From the NCBI RefSeq assembly GCF_004118375.1, contig NZ_SDHX01000001.1, positions 2,855,693-2,919,692 of the forward strand: DNA of 64,000 bases, given 5' to 3'. A program made the translations under genes and the position numbers. The notes beneath the pieces are model-generated. The model saw only the letters and a program-made list of their open reading frames with translations, searched no databases and had not been told where the DNA came from. The stretch comes from Oleiharenicola lentus. GTDB lineage: Bacteria > Verrucomicrobiota > Verrucomicrobiia > Opitutales > Opitutaceae. Within the stretch, counting starts at the first letter, position 1; each line of letters begins with the position of its first letter. Shown piece by piece: positions 43,082-51,514 of the stretch.

Positions 43082-44523
43082 CAACGGCGCATTCGACTCA
43101 AGCGACTTTGCGGCTATTTGTTCGATCCGTGGCTAAACCCAAATCCTACGACTTCATCTGCATCGGCGGCGGCAGCGCCGGATTCAACGCCGCGCGTGTC
43201 GCCGTCTCCCTCGGCCTCCGGACCGCTGTCGTGGACGGGGCCCGCGAGCTCGGCGGACTCTGCATCCTCCGCGGCTGCATGCCGTCCAAAACGCTGCTCT
43301 ATGCCGCCGAAGTGTTGCACCATTCCCGCCACGCGGAGCGTTTCGGCCTGAAGGTCGCCGGAGCCCGCGCGGACATGAAGGCCGTCCAGGCACGCAAAAA
43401 GCGCATCATCGCCGATTTCGCCCAATACCGTCACCAGGCGCTTACCGCCGGCCGTTTCGATCTCATCCGAGCGCAGGCACGGTTCGTGGATCCGCACACC
43501 CTGGAGCTCTCCAGCGGGAAGAAAATCCGGGGCCGGCACTTTCTGATTGGCACCGGTTCCAAGGTCGCGGTGCCGCCCGTGCCCGGCCTGGCCGACATCA
43601 AGACCTGGACCAGCGACGAGGTGCTCAATCTGGATTTCGTGCCGAAAAGCGTGCTCGTGCTCGGCGGCGGCATTGTGGCCTGCGAGCTGGCGCAGTTCCT
43701 GAACCGCATCGGCACCAAGGTCATGCTGGTCCAGCGCAGCCGCAACATCCTGCGCGACCACTCCGACGACGCCTCGACAGTCGTCCAACAAGCGCTCGCC
43801 GACGAAGGCATCGAACTCTTCGCCGGCACGCAGATCAACCAAATCGCCCAAGATCGCCGCGGCGTCAGCATCACCTTCCAGCACGACGGCCGCACCGTCA
43901 CTCGCCGGGCCGCGCACTGTTTCAACGCCCTCGGGCGCGTGCCCAATACGGCCGGTCTCGGACTGGAATCCGCCGGAGTCAAAACCCGCCCCGACGGCCA
44001 GATCCTCATCAACCGCTGGCAGCAAACCAGCACTCCGCACATCTACGCGGCGGGTGACTGTTCCGGACCCCATGAAATCGTGCATATCGCCATCGCCCAG
44101 GGTGAACTCGCCGCCCGGCACGCCGCCGGCGTGAAGCAACTGAAGCCCGTAGATTTTTCGCTGCTGCTCAATGTGGTGTTCACCGACCCGCAACTGGCCA
44201 CGATCGGCGCCTTGGAACGCGACCTTGAGGCGCGCGGCGTGCGCTACCTCAAGGCCAGCTACCCGTTCAACGACCACGGCAAGTCCATCCTCATGGAGGC
44301 CAACTACGGCTACGTGAAGGTCCTCGCCGAACCCAAGCGCGGCCGCATCCTCGGCGCCGAGATCGTGGGCAAGGACGCCGGTGAGTTGATCCACTGTTTT
44401 TCCACGCCACTCGCCCTGCGAGCCACCGTGCGCGACATGCTCCGGGCGCCCTGGTATCATCCCACCCTCGCGGAGATCGTCACCTATCCGCTCGAGGAGA
44501 TCGCCGACCAGCTGAAGGGTTGA
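43078..44523 (+). CDS. Pyridine nucleotide-disulfide oxidoreductase (dihydrolipoamide dehydrogenase-like)
   Basis: A 481-residue (or 464 from a GTG at 43129) flavoprotein. FICIGGGSAGFNAA is the FAD Rossmann motif, GLCILRGCMPSK the redox-active Cys-x4-Cys, VLVLGGGIVACELAQ the NAD-binding motif, YAAGDCSGPHEIVHIA the second FAD motif, and YHPTLAEI the His-x4-Glu pair of the dimer interface. All catalytic parts of a lipoamide-dehydrogenase or mercuric-reductase-like enzyme are present; no 2-oxo-acid dehydrogenase gene is near and there is no MerA N-terminal domain. The GTG overlaps the preceding polysaccharide gene by four bases, so the two may be co-translated although the functions look unrelated. 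Confidence 0.85.
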   Translation: MTTAHSTQATLRLFVRSVAKPKSYDFICIGGGSAGFNAARVAVSLGLRTAVVDGARELGGLCILRGCMPSKTLLYAAEVLHHSRHAERFGLKVAGARADMKAVQARKKRIIADFAQYRHQALTAGRFDLIRAQARFVDPHTLELSSGKKIRGRHFLIGTGSKVAVPPVPGLADIKTWTSDEVLNLDFVPKSVLVLGGGIVACELAQFLNRIGTKVMLVQRSRNILRDHSDDASTVVQQALADEGIELFAGTQINQIAQDRRGVSITFQHDGRTVTRRAAHCFNALGRVPNTAGLGLESAGVKTRPDGQILINRWQQTSTPHIYAAGDCSGPHEIVHIAIAQGELAARHAAGVKQLKPVDFSLLLNVVFTDPQLATIGALERDLEARGVRYLKASYPFNDHGKSILMEANYGYVKVLAEPKRGRILGAEIVGKDAGELIHCFSTPLALRATVRDMLRAPWYHPTLAEIVTYPLEEIADQLKG

Positions 44524-44643
44524 GGCCGCCCACCAACCGGTCCTCAGGGGGCATCGCCATGTCCGCATTTCAGACCGGCCGGGCCGGCTCGCTCTTTCGG
44601 GGTGGTTTTTCGCCACCGGGCCTGCCAACCATGGGGACGCTTC

Positions 44644-45516
44644 ATGCCTAACGGGCCCGCTCAACTTTCCCTCGTCGCCTTGGAAATGACCCTGCTTTTC
44701 GGCGGGGCCGGCTTTCTGCTCTGGCTGCTCGTCAACGCCCGCCAGCGTCAGCGCTGGCTCGGCACGAACGCCCTGACCTACTGGGAGGTTTCGATCCCCG
44801 AGTTCCTGATGGCCGCCATGCTGGTGTTCGCCGGCGGTTTCATGGTGCAGGCGGCAGTCCACTCGCTGGCCGGTCCACATCTGGCGGGCCAGGCTGACCA
44901 AGCCGGCTTGGAATTGTTTCTCTATGGCGCCGGATTCCATGGCGGCATTCTGGGCGGATGCAGCCTTTTCCCCCTGCTGCGACGCCGGCTTTATGCGGAA
45001 TACGGGAGCCAGCCCCCACCCTTGCGGGCGGCACCGACTCTGGCGTGGGACCGGCTGCTGCGCTACGCCCTCGGCACCCTGCTGGTGGCGCTGCCGGTGC
45101 TGACGGTGCTCAGCCTCGGCTGGACCGCCGGCTTGCGCGCCGCCGGGTTGCCCGACCAGCCGCAGGATCTGATCGGTGTTTTTATCGAGACCCGTTCGCC
45201 GCTCGTGGTCACCGGCATGCTCCTGGTCGCCTGTGTGCTGGCGCCGCTGAGCGAGGAATTGATCTTCCGCGCCGGACTTTACCGCTTCATCCGGCAGAAG
45301 CTCGGTCGTTGGCCCGCGCTGCTGGTAAGCGGCGTTTGTTTTGGGATCCTGCACGGCAACTGGGCGGGATTTCTCCCGCTGGCGGTGCTGGGCATGTTGC
45401 TGGCGCTGGTCTATGAGGCCACCGGCTCCATCCGCGTGCCGGTGCTGGCCCACAGCCTCTTTAATCTGAACACCATCCTGATCGTGCTTTCCGGCCTGCA
45501 CGACCTCAGCCCATGA
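44644..45516 (+). CDS. CPBP-family intramembrane metalloprotease
   Basis: A 290-residue membrane protein with the three CPBP (Abi/Rce1) motifs: EELIFRAGLYRF (EExxxR) near residue 205, a GILHGNW segment with the second His, and LAHSLFNLNTI (HxxxN). About seven helices. The ATG at 44644 is preferred to a GTG at 44602 because the extra residues are Arg/Cys/Trp-rich and not membrane-like. Bacterial members are often bacteriocin self-immunity or protein-processing factors; substrate unknown. It overlaps thiL by four bases. Confidence 0.85.
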   Translation: MPNGPAQLSLVALEMTLLFGGAGFLLWLLVNARQRQRWLGTNALTYWEVSIPEFLMAAMLVFAGGFMVQAAVHSLAGPHLAGQADQAGLELFLYGAGFHGGILGGCSLFPLLRRRLYAEYGSQPPPLRAAPTLAWDRLLRYALGTLLVALPVLTVLSLGWTAGLRAAGLPDQPQDLIGVFIETRSPLVVTGMLLVACVLAPLSEELIFRAGLYRFIRQKLGRWPALLVSGVCFGILHGNWAGFLPLAVLGMLLALVYEATGSIRVPVLAHSLFNLNTILIVLSGLHDLSP

Positions 45517-46472
45517 GCCCGTTCACCACCCGTCGCCCGAACGCCGTCTCTGCTCTGGGTGAGCGCGCCCTTATCCGGGAAATCAGGCGCTGGCTCGGCG
45601 ACGCTTCGCCGGCAGCCCCCTTTGGCATCGGCGACGACTGCGCGGTCATCCCGCCCACCCGCCGGCATCAGCTCGTCACGACCGACCCGGTCATCCACGG
45701 CCGGCACTTTGATGACAGCGTGCCGGCCCGGGCCGTGGGCGCCAAATTGCTCAAGCGCAACCTGAGCGACATCGCCGCCATGGGCGGCAAGCCGGTCGCC
45801 GCGGTGGTCTCGCTGGCGCTGGCACCGGAAACGAGCACCGCGTGGCTGCGCGATTTCTATCTGGGGCTCGCCGCCATGGCCCGGAAGTTCGCCGTGAAGA
45901 TCGTGGGCGGCGACATCACCCAGGCCCCCGCTGGTTTCTTCGGCGCCTTTCTCACCCTCCACGGGGAATCGGCCGGCAACCGGGTCGTCACGCGCACCGG
46001 CGCGCGCCGCGGCGATCACCTGTTCGTCACCGGCCGACTCGGCGGCAGCCTGCTCGGTCACCATTTCAAATTCACGCCCCGGCTGGCCGAAGGCGCCTGG
46101 CTGGCGGGACGGAGTGAGGTTGCTGCCATGATGGATGTGAGCGACGGGATCGCCAACGACCTCGACGCGCTGACTCCGAGCCACCTCGTGGTGGCGTTGG
46201 ACGAACGCTCCATTCCCCTCAGCCCCGCCGCCCGGCTCAGTGCGCGTCGTTCCGGCCGGTCCCCGCTGGCTCATGCTCTCTCCGATGGTGAAGATTACGA
46301 ACTGCTGGTCGTGGTGAAGGCCCGCACCGATCCCGCCCGCCTGCACCGCGACTGGCACCGGCGCTTTCCTCGCCTGCCCCTCAGCCGGATCGGATGTTTC
46401 GAGCTGGTTGGGCGGCGCCCGTCCGGTGCACTGGATCTCACTTCCCTGCGTGGCTATGAACATCTGCGATAA
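45513..46472 (+). CDS. thiL: Thiamine-monophosphate kinase
   Basis: A 319-residue AIR synthase-fold kinase. GIGDDCAVIPP (metal and ATP binding) near residue 38, TTDPVIHGRHFD, then LSDIAAMGGKPVAAVVSLAL and GGDITQAP are diagnostic ThiL motifs; MDVSDGIANDLDAL and SDGEDYELLVVV follow. It phosphorylates thiamine phosphate to thiamine diphosphate, the last step of vitamin B1 cofactor synthesis. Complete. Starts in a 4-nt overlap with the CPBP gene and overlaps tsaE by 17 bp. Confidence 0.93.
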   Translation: MSPFTTRRPNAVSALGERALIREIRRWLGDASPAAPFGIGDDCAVIPPTRRHQLVTTDPVIHGRHFDDSVPARAVGAKLLKRNLSDIAAMGGKPVAAVVSLALAPETSTAWLRDFYLGLAAMARKFAVKIVGGDITQAPAGFFGAFLTLHGESAGNRVVTRTGARRGDHLFVTGRLGGSLLGHHFKFTPRLAEGAWLAGRSEVAAMMDVSDGIANDLDALTPSHLVVALDERSIPLSPAARLSARRSGRSPLAHALSDGEDYELLVVVKARTDPARLHRDWHRRFPRLPLSRIGCFELVGRRPSGALDLTSLRGYEHLR

Positions 46473-46890
46473 ACTTCGTCCCGGTCTCGTGACCGGCTCG
46501 GCCGGGGAAACCCGCCGGGTTGCGACGGAACTCGCGAACGCTCTACCTCCCGACACCGTGCTTGCGCTGCACGGCGACATGGGCGTGGGGAAAACCACCT
46601 TTGTGCAGGGCCTCGCGCAGGGTCTCGGCGTCAAGGAGCAGGTAACCAGTCCGACTTTCGCGATCTACTCGGTTTACGCAGGGACGCGCGCCAAGCTCGT
46701 CCATCTCGACGCCTACCGGCTGGAGAACGAACGCCAGCTGGAGGAGCTGTTGCTCGAGGAGTTCCTGACCAGCCCGTGGTGCCTCGCCGTCGAGTGGCCG
46801 GAGAAGACCGGCGCCTGGCTGCCGGCGAATGCGTGGCACCTCACCCTGTCCATCGTGGACGGCGACCGGCATTCGGTGCGGTTGCACTAA
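46456..46890 (+). CDS. tsaE: tRNA threonylcarbamoyladenosine biosynthesis ATPase TsaE
   Basis: A 144-residue P-loop protein. Walker A is GDMGVGKTTFVQGL near residue 38, followed by QVTSPTFAIYSVY and LVHLDAYRL, then the Walker B-like LAVEWPEK. TsaE works with TsaB and TsaD to make the t6A modification of tRNAs that read ANN codons. Start chosen at 46456 (MNICDKLRPG); a longer frame from 46408 falls in thiL. The 17-bp overlap with thiL suggests translational coupling. Confidence 0.93.
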   Translation: MNICDKLRPGLVTGSAGETRRVATELANALPPDTVLALHGDMGVGKTTFVQGLAQGLGVKEQVTSPTFAIYSVYAGTRAKLVHLDAYRLENERQLEELLLEEFLTSPWCLAVEWPEKTGAWLPANAWHLTLSIVDGDRHSVRLH

Positions 46891-46891
46891 A

Positions 46892-46915
46892 AAGCCCGCT
46901 CTCGCGAGCGGGCTT
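46892..46915 (-). terminator. Intrinsic terminator
   Basis: Stem AAGCCCGCTC (46892-46901) / GAGCGGGCTT (46906-46915) with a TCGC loop. On the minus strand the stem is followed by TTTTTAG, so it terminates the large minus-strand hypothetical gene. For the plus-strand tsaE it lacks a T-run but may still act. Confidence 0.8.
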
Positions 46916-46919
46916 GAAA

Positions 46920-48848
46920 TCAGGCCAGGCCTTCCGGCTTGGGTTCCTCAGTGGGAGCGGGTTCCGGCTCGGCGGGAGCAGCCTCGGGGGCCGCTTGCTC
47001 GGCGGCGGGAGCCGCGGCCACGGCCGGATGCGCCTCGGGGAAGTCCACCGGGTCGTGCTCTTCCTCACCCGCCTCGGCCTTTTTGGCAGCCTGCGGCGCC
47101 ATAACCGGCGGGGCGAAGAGTTTGCCGTCGGAGAACTCGGTGACGTATCCCTCCATCACGAGCCAGCGCAGGTCGTTGCTCATCTTGCGCAGCTTTTCCG
47201 ACTGCTCGGGCGGCATCGCCGCAAACGGCGACTGGGAGGCGCTGGCTCCCTCGGCGGGAGCGGCCGGCGCCGCGGGCGCGGACGGAATCTCGATGCCGAG
47301 GAAGGCCTTGGGCAGGTCCTTCACATGCACCATCGGATGCTTTTCGATGAAGTCGATCAGCGTACCGATGCTCTCGGAGAATACCTGGCCGGGGACGCGG
47401 AAGCGGCGCTTGACCGCACAGACGTAGGAAACGCCGCGCGATCCCTTCTTGAAGATCGTGAAGCCCTCGCGACGGAGGCGGCCCCGCAGGGCGTTAGCCG
47501 TATCGAGAGGGAAGCGGCGCTGGCGCTCAATATGGCCCTCCAGCGCGCGACGAATTTCGCCGGGGGGAAGCTTTTCCAAGTTTTTGCCGTGGAAGCGGAC
47601 GGTTTCAACCGTGCGCACCATGCGCTCGCGCGCGTGGGTGAGCAGGTGCAGACGCGCATCCTCCAGGCTGTCAAACGTGATGGCCGGAGTGGCGGGCGCG
47701 ACTTCCGCGGCCGCGGGAGCAGCTTCCGCGGCAACCGCAGTGGCCTCGACCGGAGCTTCTGCCGGAGCAGAGGTCTCGGCGGAATTTTCGGTAGCGGCTG
47801 GAACCTCCATCGGCGGCTTGGTGGAGGTGCGGGCGACCGGAGGCTTCCAGGTGTAGCGGGTGGCCTTCTTCATTTTCTCCTGCCAGGCGGCGACCACCTC
47901 GGGCTCGCGCACCGACACGACGCTGTCGCGGAAGCGGTCAAACGACATGCCCTTGATCTTGGCGGCGTAGTGCTGCTGGAGAATCTGCTGGTAACGGTGA
48001 TAATTCGGCGGCCCGAGCAGTTCACCGGTCACGCCGCACTTGTTGATGATCGGGTAGCTGCCCTTGGGCGCCTCGACCTCGACTTCCTGCATCTCGAAGA
48101 AGGCTCCGAGATTGTTATTAATGGCGTGCTGGATCGCGGCGTCCTCCGTGTCGAACGGCAGATGGTCGGGCATCGACATGTAGAGCGGCGCCGGCTTCGC
48201 GGCCGGCTGGCCCTCGGACGAGGCCGGCTTCGTGCGCTGGATGACGACCACGAAGCGGTCATTTTTCTCCAGCACCGCCTTGGTGATCTCGAACAGCTGG
48301 AAAGTGCGGCAAGAGGCGCGCACGGCCTTCACGATCGCGGCGAACCCCGTGTCTTCCGGGTAGCAGGTCGCGGAGAAAAACGGACTGATATAGGGCGCGC
48401 GATCAAACGGCTGGCCGCCGCCCTCGCGGCGTTCGCCACCGTCCCTGCGATCACCACCACGAAAATCACGGCGCGGCGCACCGGGGCCGCGTTCGAAACG
48501 GCGGCGTTCGCCGCCCGGGCCGCCCTGAGGCTGGGCCCCACCTTCACCGGCCGGCCCCGAGGGCGCAGCTCCCGGACCACCGGTCGGCGCTCCCGCGGGC
48601 TTGCGGAAACCGCGACGATCGCGCGGCGCACCGGCCGGACCGGCGCCGCCACCACCGCCTTCGCGACGGTCACGCCGGTCGCGACGATCCCCGCGGTCAT
48701 CGCGCTCAAAATCGCGCTCACGGCGGCCGGGGGAGACGGGCTTCACCTCGGTCCATTGGGTACCGAAGTTGAAGGACTGCAACTGGCTGAGGTCGATTTT
48801 GTTCAACCCCGGCTCGTTGGGTTCATTGGCAGGCTTGTTATCGTCCAT
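46920..48848 (-). CDS. RGG-rich hypothetical protein, possible RNA-binding
   Basis: A 642-residue protein that I cannot assign to a named family. Residues about 40-165 are low complexity with many Arg-Asp, RRD and Gly-rich repeats (RDDRGDRRDRRDRR), like RNA-binding or phase-separating tails. A folded part follows (about 170-330, with YISPFFSATCYPEDTGFAAI and KCGVTGELLGPPNYHRYQQI), then an Ala/Pro/Glu linker, a second region about 390-520 (LRGRLRREGFTIFKKGSRG), and a final Glu/Ala/Pro-rich tail. The two folded regions do not show catalytic motifs. It has its own terminator (46892-46915). A role in RNA metabolism or translation is a guess from composition. Confidence 0.7.
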   Translation of the reverse strand: MDDNKPANEPNEPGLNKIDLSQLQSFNFGTQWTEVKPVSPGRRERDFERDDRGDRRDRRDRREGGGGGAGPAGAPRDRRGFRKPAGAPTGGPGAAPSGPAGEGGAQPQGGPGGERRRFERGPGAPRRDFRGGDRRDGGERREGGGQPFDRAPYISPFFSATCYPEDTGFAAIVKAVRASCRTFQLFEITKAVLEKNDRFVVVIQRTKPASSEGQPAAKPAPLYMSMPDHLPFDTEDAAIQHAINNNLGAFFEMQEVEVEAPKGSYPIINKCGVTGELLGPPNYHRYQQILQQHYAAKIKGMSFDRFRDSVVSVREPEVVAAWQEKMKKATRYTWKPPVARTSTKPPMEVPAATENSAETSAPAEAPVEATAVAAEAAPAAAEVAPATPAITFDSLEDARLHLLTHARERMVRTVETVRFHGKNLEKLPPGEIRRALEGHIERQRRFPLDTANALRGRLRREGFTIFKKGSRGVSYVCAVKRRFRVPGQVFSESIGTLIDFIEKHPMVHVKDLPKAFLGIEIPSAPAAPAAPAEGASASQSPFAAMPPEQSEKLRKMSNDLRWLVMEGYVTEFSDGKLFAPPVMAPQAAKKAEAGEEEHDPVDFPEAHPAVAAAPAAEQAAPEAAPAEPEPAPTEEPKPEGLA

Positions 48849-49034
48849 GAAAGGGCGGAAGAACGGGCGTGGTTACCCGGTGTCGATGCTTGGTTTAGGT
48901 CGGGAAGTTCCGTTGTTGGCGGTCAAGCCAACGGAACCGGAGTGTGCTCCCAGAAGAAAGTGCTACGCAAGCGCATTTCGGGGCTTTACAAGACTTCGCG
49001 GATTTACCTAAGTCACCGCTCCCATCGTTGGAAC

Positions 49035-49119
49035 GCTCGGGTGGTGGAATTGGTAGACACACACGTTTGAGGTGCGTGTGCCGTAAGGCGTGCAGGTTCG
49101 AGTCCTGTCCCGAGCACCA
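49035..49119 (+). tRNA. tRNA-Leu (GAG)
   Basis: Acceptor stem GCTCGGG pairs with CCCGAGC (49109-49115), discriminator A, and CCA is encoded. The anticodon arm is CACGT TTGAGGT GCGTG, giving anticodon GAG (Leu, CUC/CUU codons). A long variable arm (GTGCCGTAAGGCGT) is present, as in class II Leu tRNAs, and the T arm has GGTTCGAGTCC. Length 85 nt including CCA. It lies alone on the plus strand upstream of the serine acetyltransferase gene. Confidence 0.95.
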
Positions 49120-49167
49120 GCTTTCGCTCCTCCGAAGCCGCAGACAGAGTCTTGATAACGACAATCT

Positions 49168-49258
49168 GGCGGAATTCTCCGCGGGAACTGTCGTCCGCTA
49201 TGACGAATTGGCTCCCCAACGCATTTGACCGCAGGGGCTTTTTGCGGAAGATTCCGCC
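49168..49258 (+). other. Leader hairpin upstream of the serine acetyltransferase gene
   Basis: GGCGGAAT TCT CCGC (49168-49182) can pair with GCGG AAG ATTCCGCC (49244-49258): 8 bp plus 4 bp around a 3-nt internal loop, enclosing about 61 nt. The right arm ends 15 bases before the ATG, so it would hold the ribosome-binding region. No known riboswitch class is recognised. Confidence 0.35.
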
Positions 49259-49273
49259 TCCGACCCGCAAGCC

Positions 49274-50188
49274 ATGACGCCCCCCGCCATCAAACAGGCC
49301 CTCCTGGAATCCTACGCCCTGGGTGGCGGCATCAACCACCTCGACGGGGCCAACCTGCCCTCGCAGGACCGCGTCACCGAACTCGCGCGTGATTTGATGC
49401 ACCTGCTTTTCCCCGGCTTCTTCGAAGACACGGGGCTGACCCAGGCCGATGCGCCCGGCTGGCTCGACAAATTGCTGGAGAAGATCGATTCCCGGATGGT
49501 CATCGAGGTCGAGAAATGCCTGCGCTTCGCCAAGGACCCCGATCCGAAGGCCAACGCGGCGCGCCTGACCACGCAGTTTCTGAGCACTTTGCCCGAGGTG
49601 CGCCGTCTGGTGCAAACCGACGTCGCCGCCGCCTACTCCGGCGACCCCGCCGCCCGCAGCACCGACGAGATCATCCTCGCCTACCCCTGTGTGCTGGCCA
49701 TCTCGCTGCAACGCCTGGCCCACATGCTCTACGCGCTGCAGGTGCCGCTGCTGCCGCGCATGCTCACCGAATACGGCCACGAACGCACTGGCATCGACAT
49801 CCACCCCGGCGCGCACATCGGTTCACATTTTTTCATCGATCATGGCACGGGCGTCGTGATCGGCGAGACCGCCACCATCGGTACGCACGTAAAGATCTAC
49901 CAGGGCGTGACCCTCGGGGCGAAATCCTTCGAGACCGACGGCAAGAACAACCCGGTCAAGGGCGTGAAGCGTCACCCCGACATCGAGGACCACGTTACGA
50001 TCTACGCCCATGCCACGATCCTCGGCGGCGACACCCGCATCGGCGCCCACTCCGTGATCGGCGCCAATGTCTGGGTGCGTGACTCAATTCCGCCCCACAG
50101 CATCGCCTACTACAAGGAGACCAGTCTGGTCGTCCGCCCGCGCAAGCCGCACGAAATCCTCGTGGACGGCGCGGATTGGAATATTTGA
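49274..50188 (+). CDS. cysE: Serine O-acetyltransferase (long form)
   Basis: A 304-residue enzyme with a helical N-terminal domain (about 1-165) and a C-terminal left-handed beta-helix: GIDIHPGAHIGSHFFIDHGTGVVIGETATIG, the classic IHPGAxIG and DHGTGVVIGET motifs with both catalytic His/Asp residues, then KIYQGVTLGAKSF and NPVKGVKRHPDIEDHV. It acetylates serine to O-acetylserine for cysteine synthesis. Long N-terminal form, as in many Bacteroidota and Verrucomicrobiota. No cysK lies beside it. Confidence 0.92.
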   Translation: MTPPAIKQALLESYALGGGINHLDGANLPSQDRVTELARDLMHLLFPGFFEDTGLTQADAPGWLDKLLEKIDSRMVIEVEKCLRFAKDPDPKANAARLTTQFLSTLPEVRRLVQTDVAAAYSGDPAARSTDEIILAYPCVLAISLQRLAHMLYALQVPLLPRMLTEYGHERTGIDIHPGAHIGSHFFIDHGTGVVIGETATIGTHVKIYQGVTLGAKSFETDGKNNPVKGVKRHPDIEDHVTIYAHATILGGDTRIGAHSVIGANVWVRDSIPPHSIAYYKETSLVVRPRKPHEILVDGADWNI

Positions 50189-50237
50189 AATCCTTCGTTG
50201 GCGGCGGGATTATCAGTCCCGTCGTGTGGTTCCAAGT

Positions 50238-51302
50238 TCAGCGAACGCGCTGCCGCTCCGCCAACGCCCGCGCCACCTCGGCAGCGAAAAACGGACCGCG
50301 GTAAACAAGTCCGGTATAGAGCTGCACCAGCGTGGCACCGGCATCCATTTTCTCAGCCGCACCGGCCTCGTCCATGATGCCACCGACCCCGATGATCGGC
50401 AGGCGACCGCCCGTGGCGCGGGAAATGTAGTTCACGATCTCCGTCGAGCGCCGACGCACCGGAGCGCCGCTGAGGCCGCCGGCCTCGTTCACCGAGGCGA
50501 AGAAACCCGGGCGCGCCAGCGTCGTGTTGGTTGCGATGATTCCATCCAAGCCGAGATCGGTGATAACGTCCAAGGCGGCGTCCACCTGCGCCCAGGAGAG
50601 GTCAGGCGCAATCTTGAGCAATACCGGACGGCGCGGTTTGCCGGCGCCGAGGCGCGTCCGGTTTTCAGCCACCAGCGCGGCAAGCAACGGTTTGAGCCAC
50701 GAGGCGTCCTGCAGTTCGCGCAGTCCCGGCGTGTTCGGGCTGCTCACGTTGACCACGACGTAGTCGGCGTAATCGGCGAGCAGCCGGAAGCTGCCGAGGT
50801 AATCCTCCGTGGCCTGCTCGAGCGGCGTCACCTTCGTCTTGCCCAGATTGATGCCAAGCGGGATGGCCCGCTGCCCCGGCCCGGGCAGCTTGGCGAGATG
50901 GGCGGCCAAGGCGGCAGCACCGCCGTTGTTGAAACCCATGCGGTTGATCACGGCCTGCTGCGCCGGATAGCGGAAGACCCGCGGCTGCGGATTGCCCGGC
51001 TGGGCCTGGTGCGTGACCGTGCCAATTTCCACATGACCGAAGCCCAGCGCCGCGGCGGCCGGCCAGGCACGGCCGTTTTTGTCGAAACCCGCGGCGAGTC
51101 CGACCGCATTCGGAAATTTCAGGCCGAAACACTCCACCGGCCGGTGCAGTGCCGGGTCCAGCCGGTGCAGGCGCTCCAGCATTGCGCAGAGCGGCCGCAC
51201 CCGACCCAGCAGGGCGAGATTGTCCACGGCAACGTGGTGCGCGCGCTCGGGATCGAGCCGGAAGAAGGCGGGTTTGAGGACATTTTGGTAGAGCCAGCCC
51301 AT
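50238..51302 (-). CDS. pyrD: Dihydroorotate dehydrogenase (quinone), class 2
   Basis: A 354-residue class 2 enzyme. The N-terminal amphipathic region (WLYQNVLKPAFFRLDPERAH) anchors it to the membrane for quinone access. GLAAGFDKNGRAWPA, NRMGFNNGGAAAL, VVVNVSSPNTPGLRELQ with the catalytic Ser of class 2, and NTTLARPG and IIGVGGIMDEAGAAE (FMN phosphate loop) are all present. It makes orotate in pyrimidine synthesis. The ATG at 51302 is chosen; an in-frame extension to 51446 adds 48 basic residues without family support. Confidence 0.93.
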   Translation of the reverse strand: MGWLYQNVLKPAFFRLDPERAHHVAVDNLALLGRVRPLCAMLERLHRLDPALHRPVECFGLKFPNAVGLAAGFDKNGRAWPAAAALGFGHVEIGTVTHQAQPGNPQPRVFRYPAQQAVINRMGFNNGGAAALAAHLAKLPGPGQRAIPLGINLGKTKVTPLEQATEDYLGSFRLLADYADYVVVNVSSPNTPGLRELQDASWLKPLLAALVAENRTRLGAGKPRRPVLLKIAPDLSWAQVDAALDVITDLGLDGIIATNTTLARPGFFASVNEAGGLSGAPVRRRSTEIVNYISRATGGRLPIIGVGGIMDEAGAAEKMDAGATLVQLYTGLVYRGPFFAAEVARALAERQRVR

Positions 51303-51461
51303 GGTGTGCGCGGACTGTGGCACCCGGACGCCAACTTTCAAGCCCCCGCCCGGGGCCATTTTTGTCCTTGTTTGCGCATCCTTCGGCCCCACCCTCCGCC
51401 CCGAGGAAGGCATCGGCATCCGTGTGTTACGCAAATATTCCAACATTTTGTGTTTCAGGAT

Positions 51462-51490
51462 TTGACAAGGCCGGAAGCCAGCCCTTTTGG
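51462..51490 (+). promoter_or_regulatory. Weak promoter candidate for the acidic-tail gene
   Basis: TTGACA (51462-51467) followed after 17 nt by TTTTGG (51485-51490), 24 nt before the ATG at 51515. The -35 box is consensus, the -10 box is poor. The region between the divergent pyrD and the acidic-tail gene must hold promoters in both directions. Confidence 0.3.
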
Positions 51491-51514
51491 TCCAACCGAA
51501 ATAAGTAAAAAACT

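Noticed and set aside
43114-45501. Very long open frame (795 codons) on the minus strand
   Set aside because: It lies antisense to the flavoprotein and CPBP genes, both well supported by motifs. Its composition is a mirror of high-GC codon use (Asp/Glu/His/Gly/Arg runs) and it has no recognisable domain.
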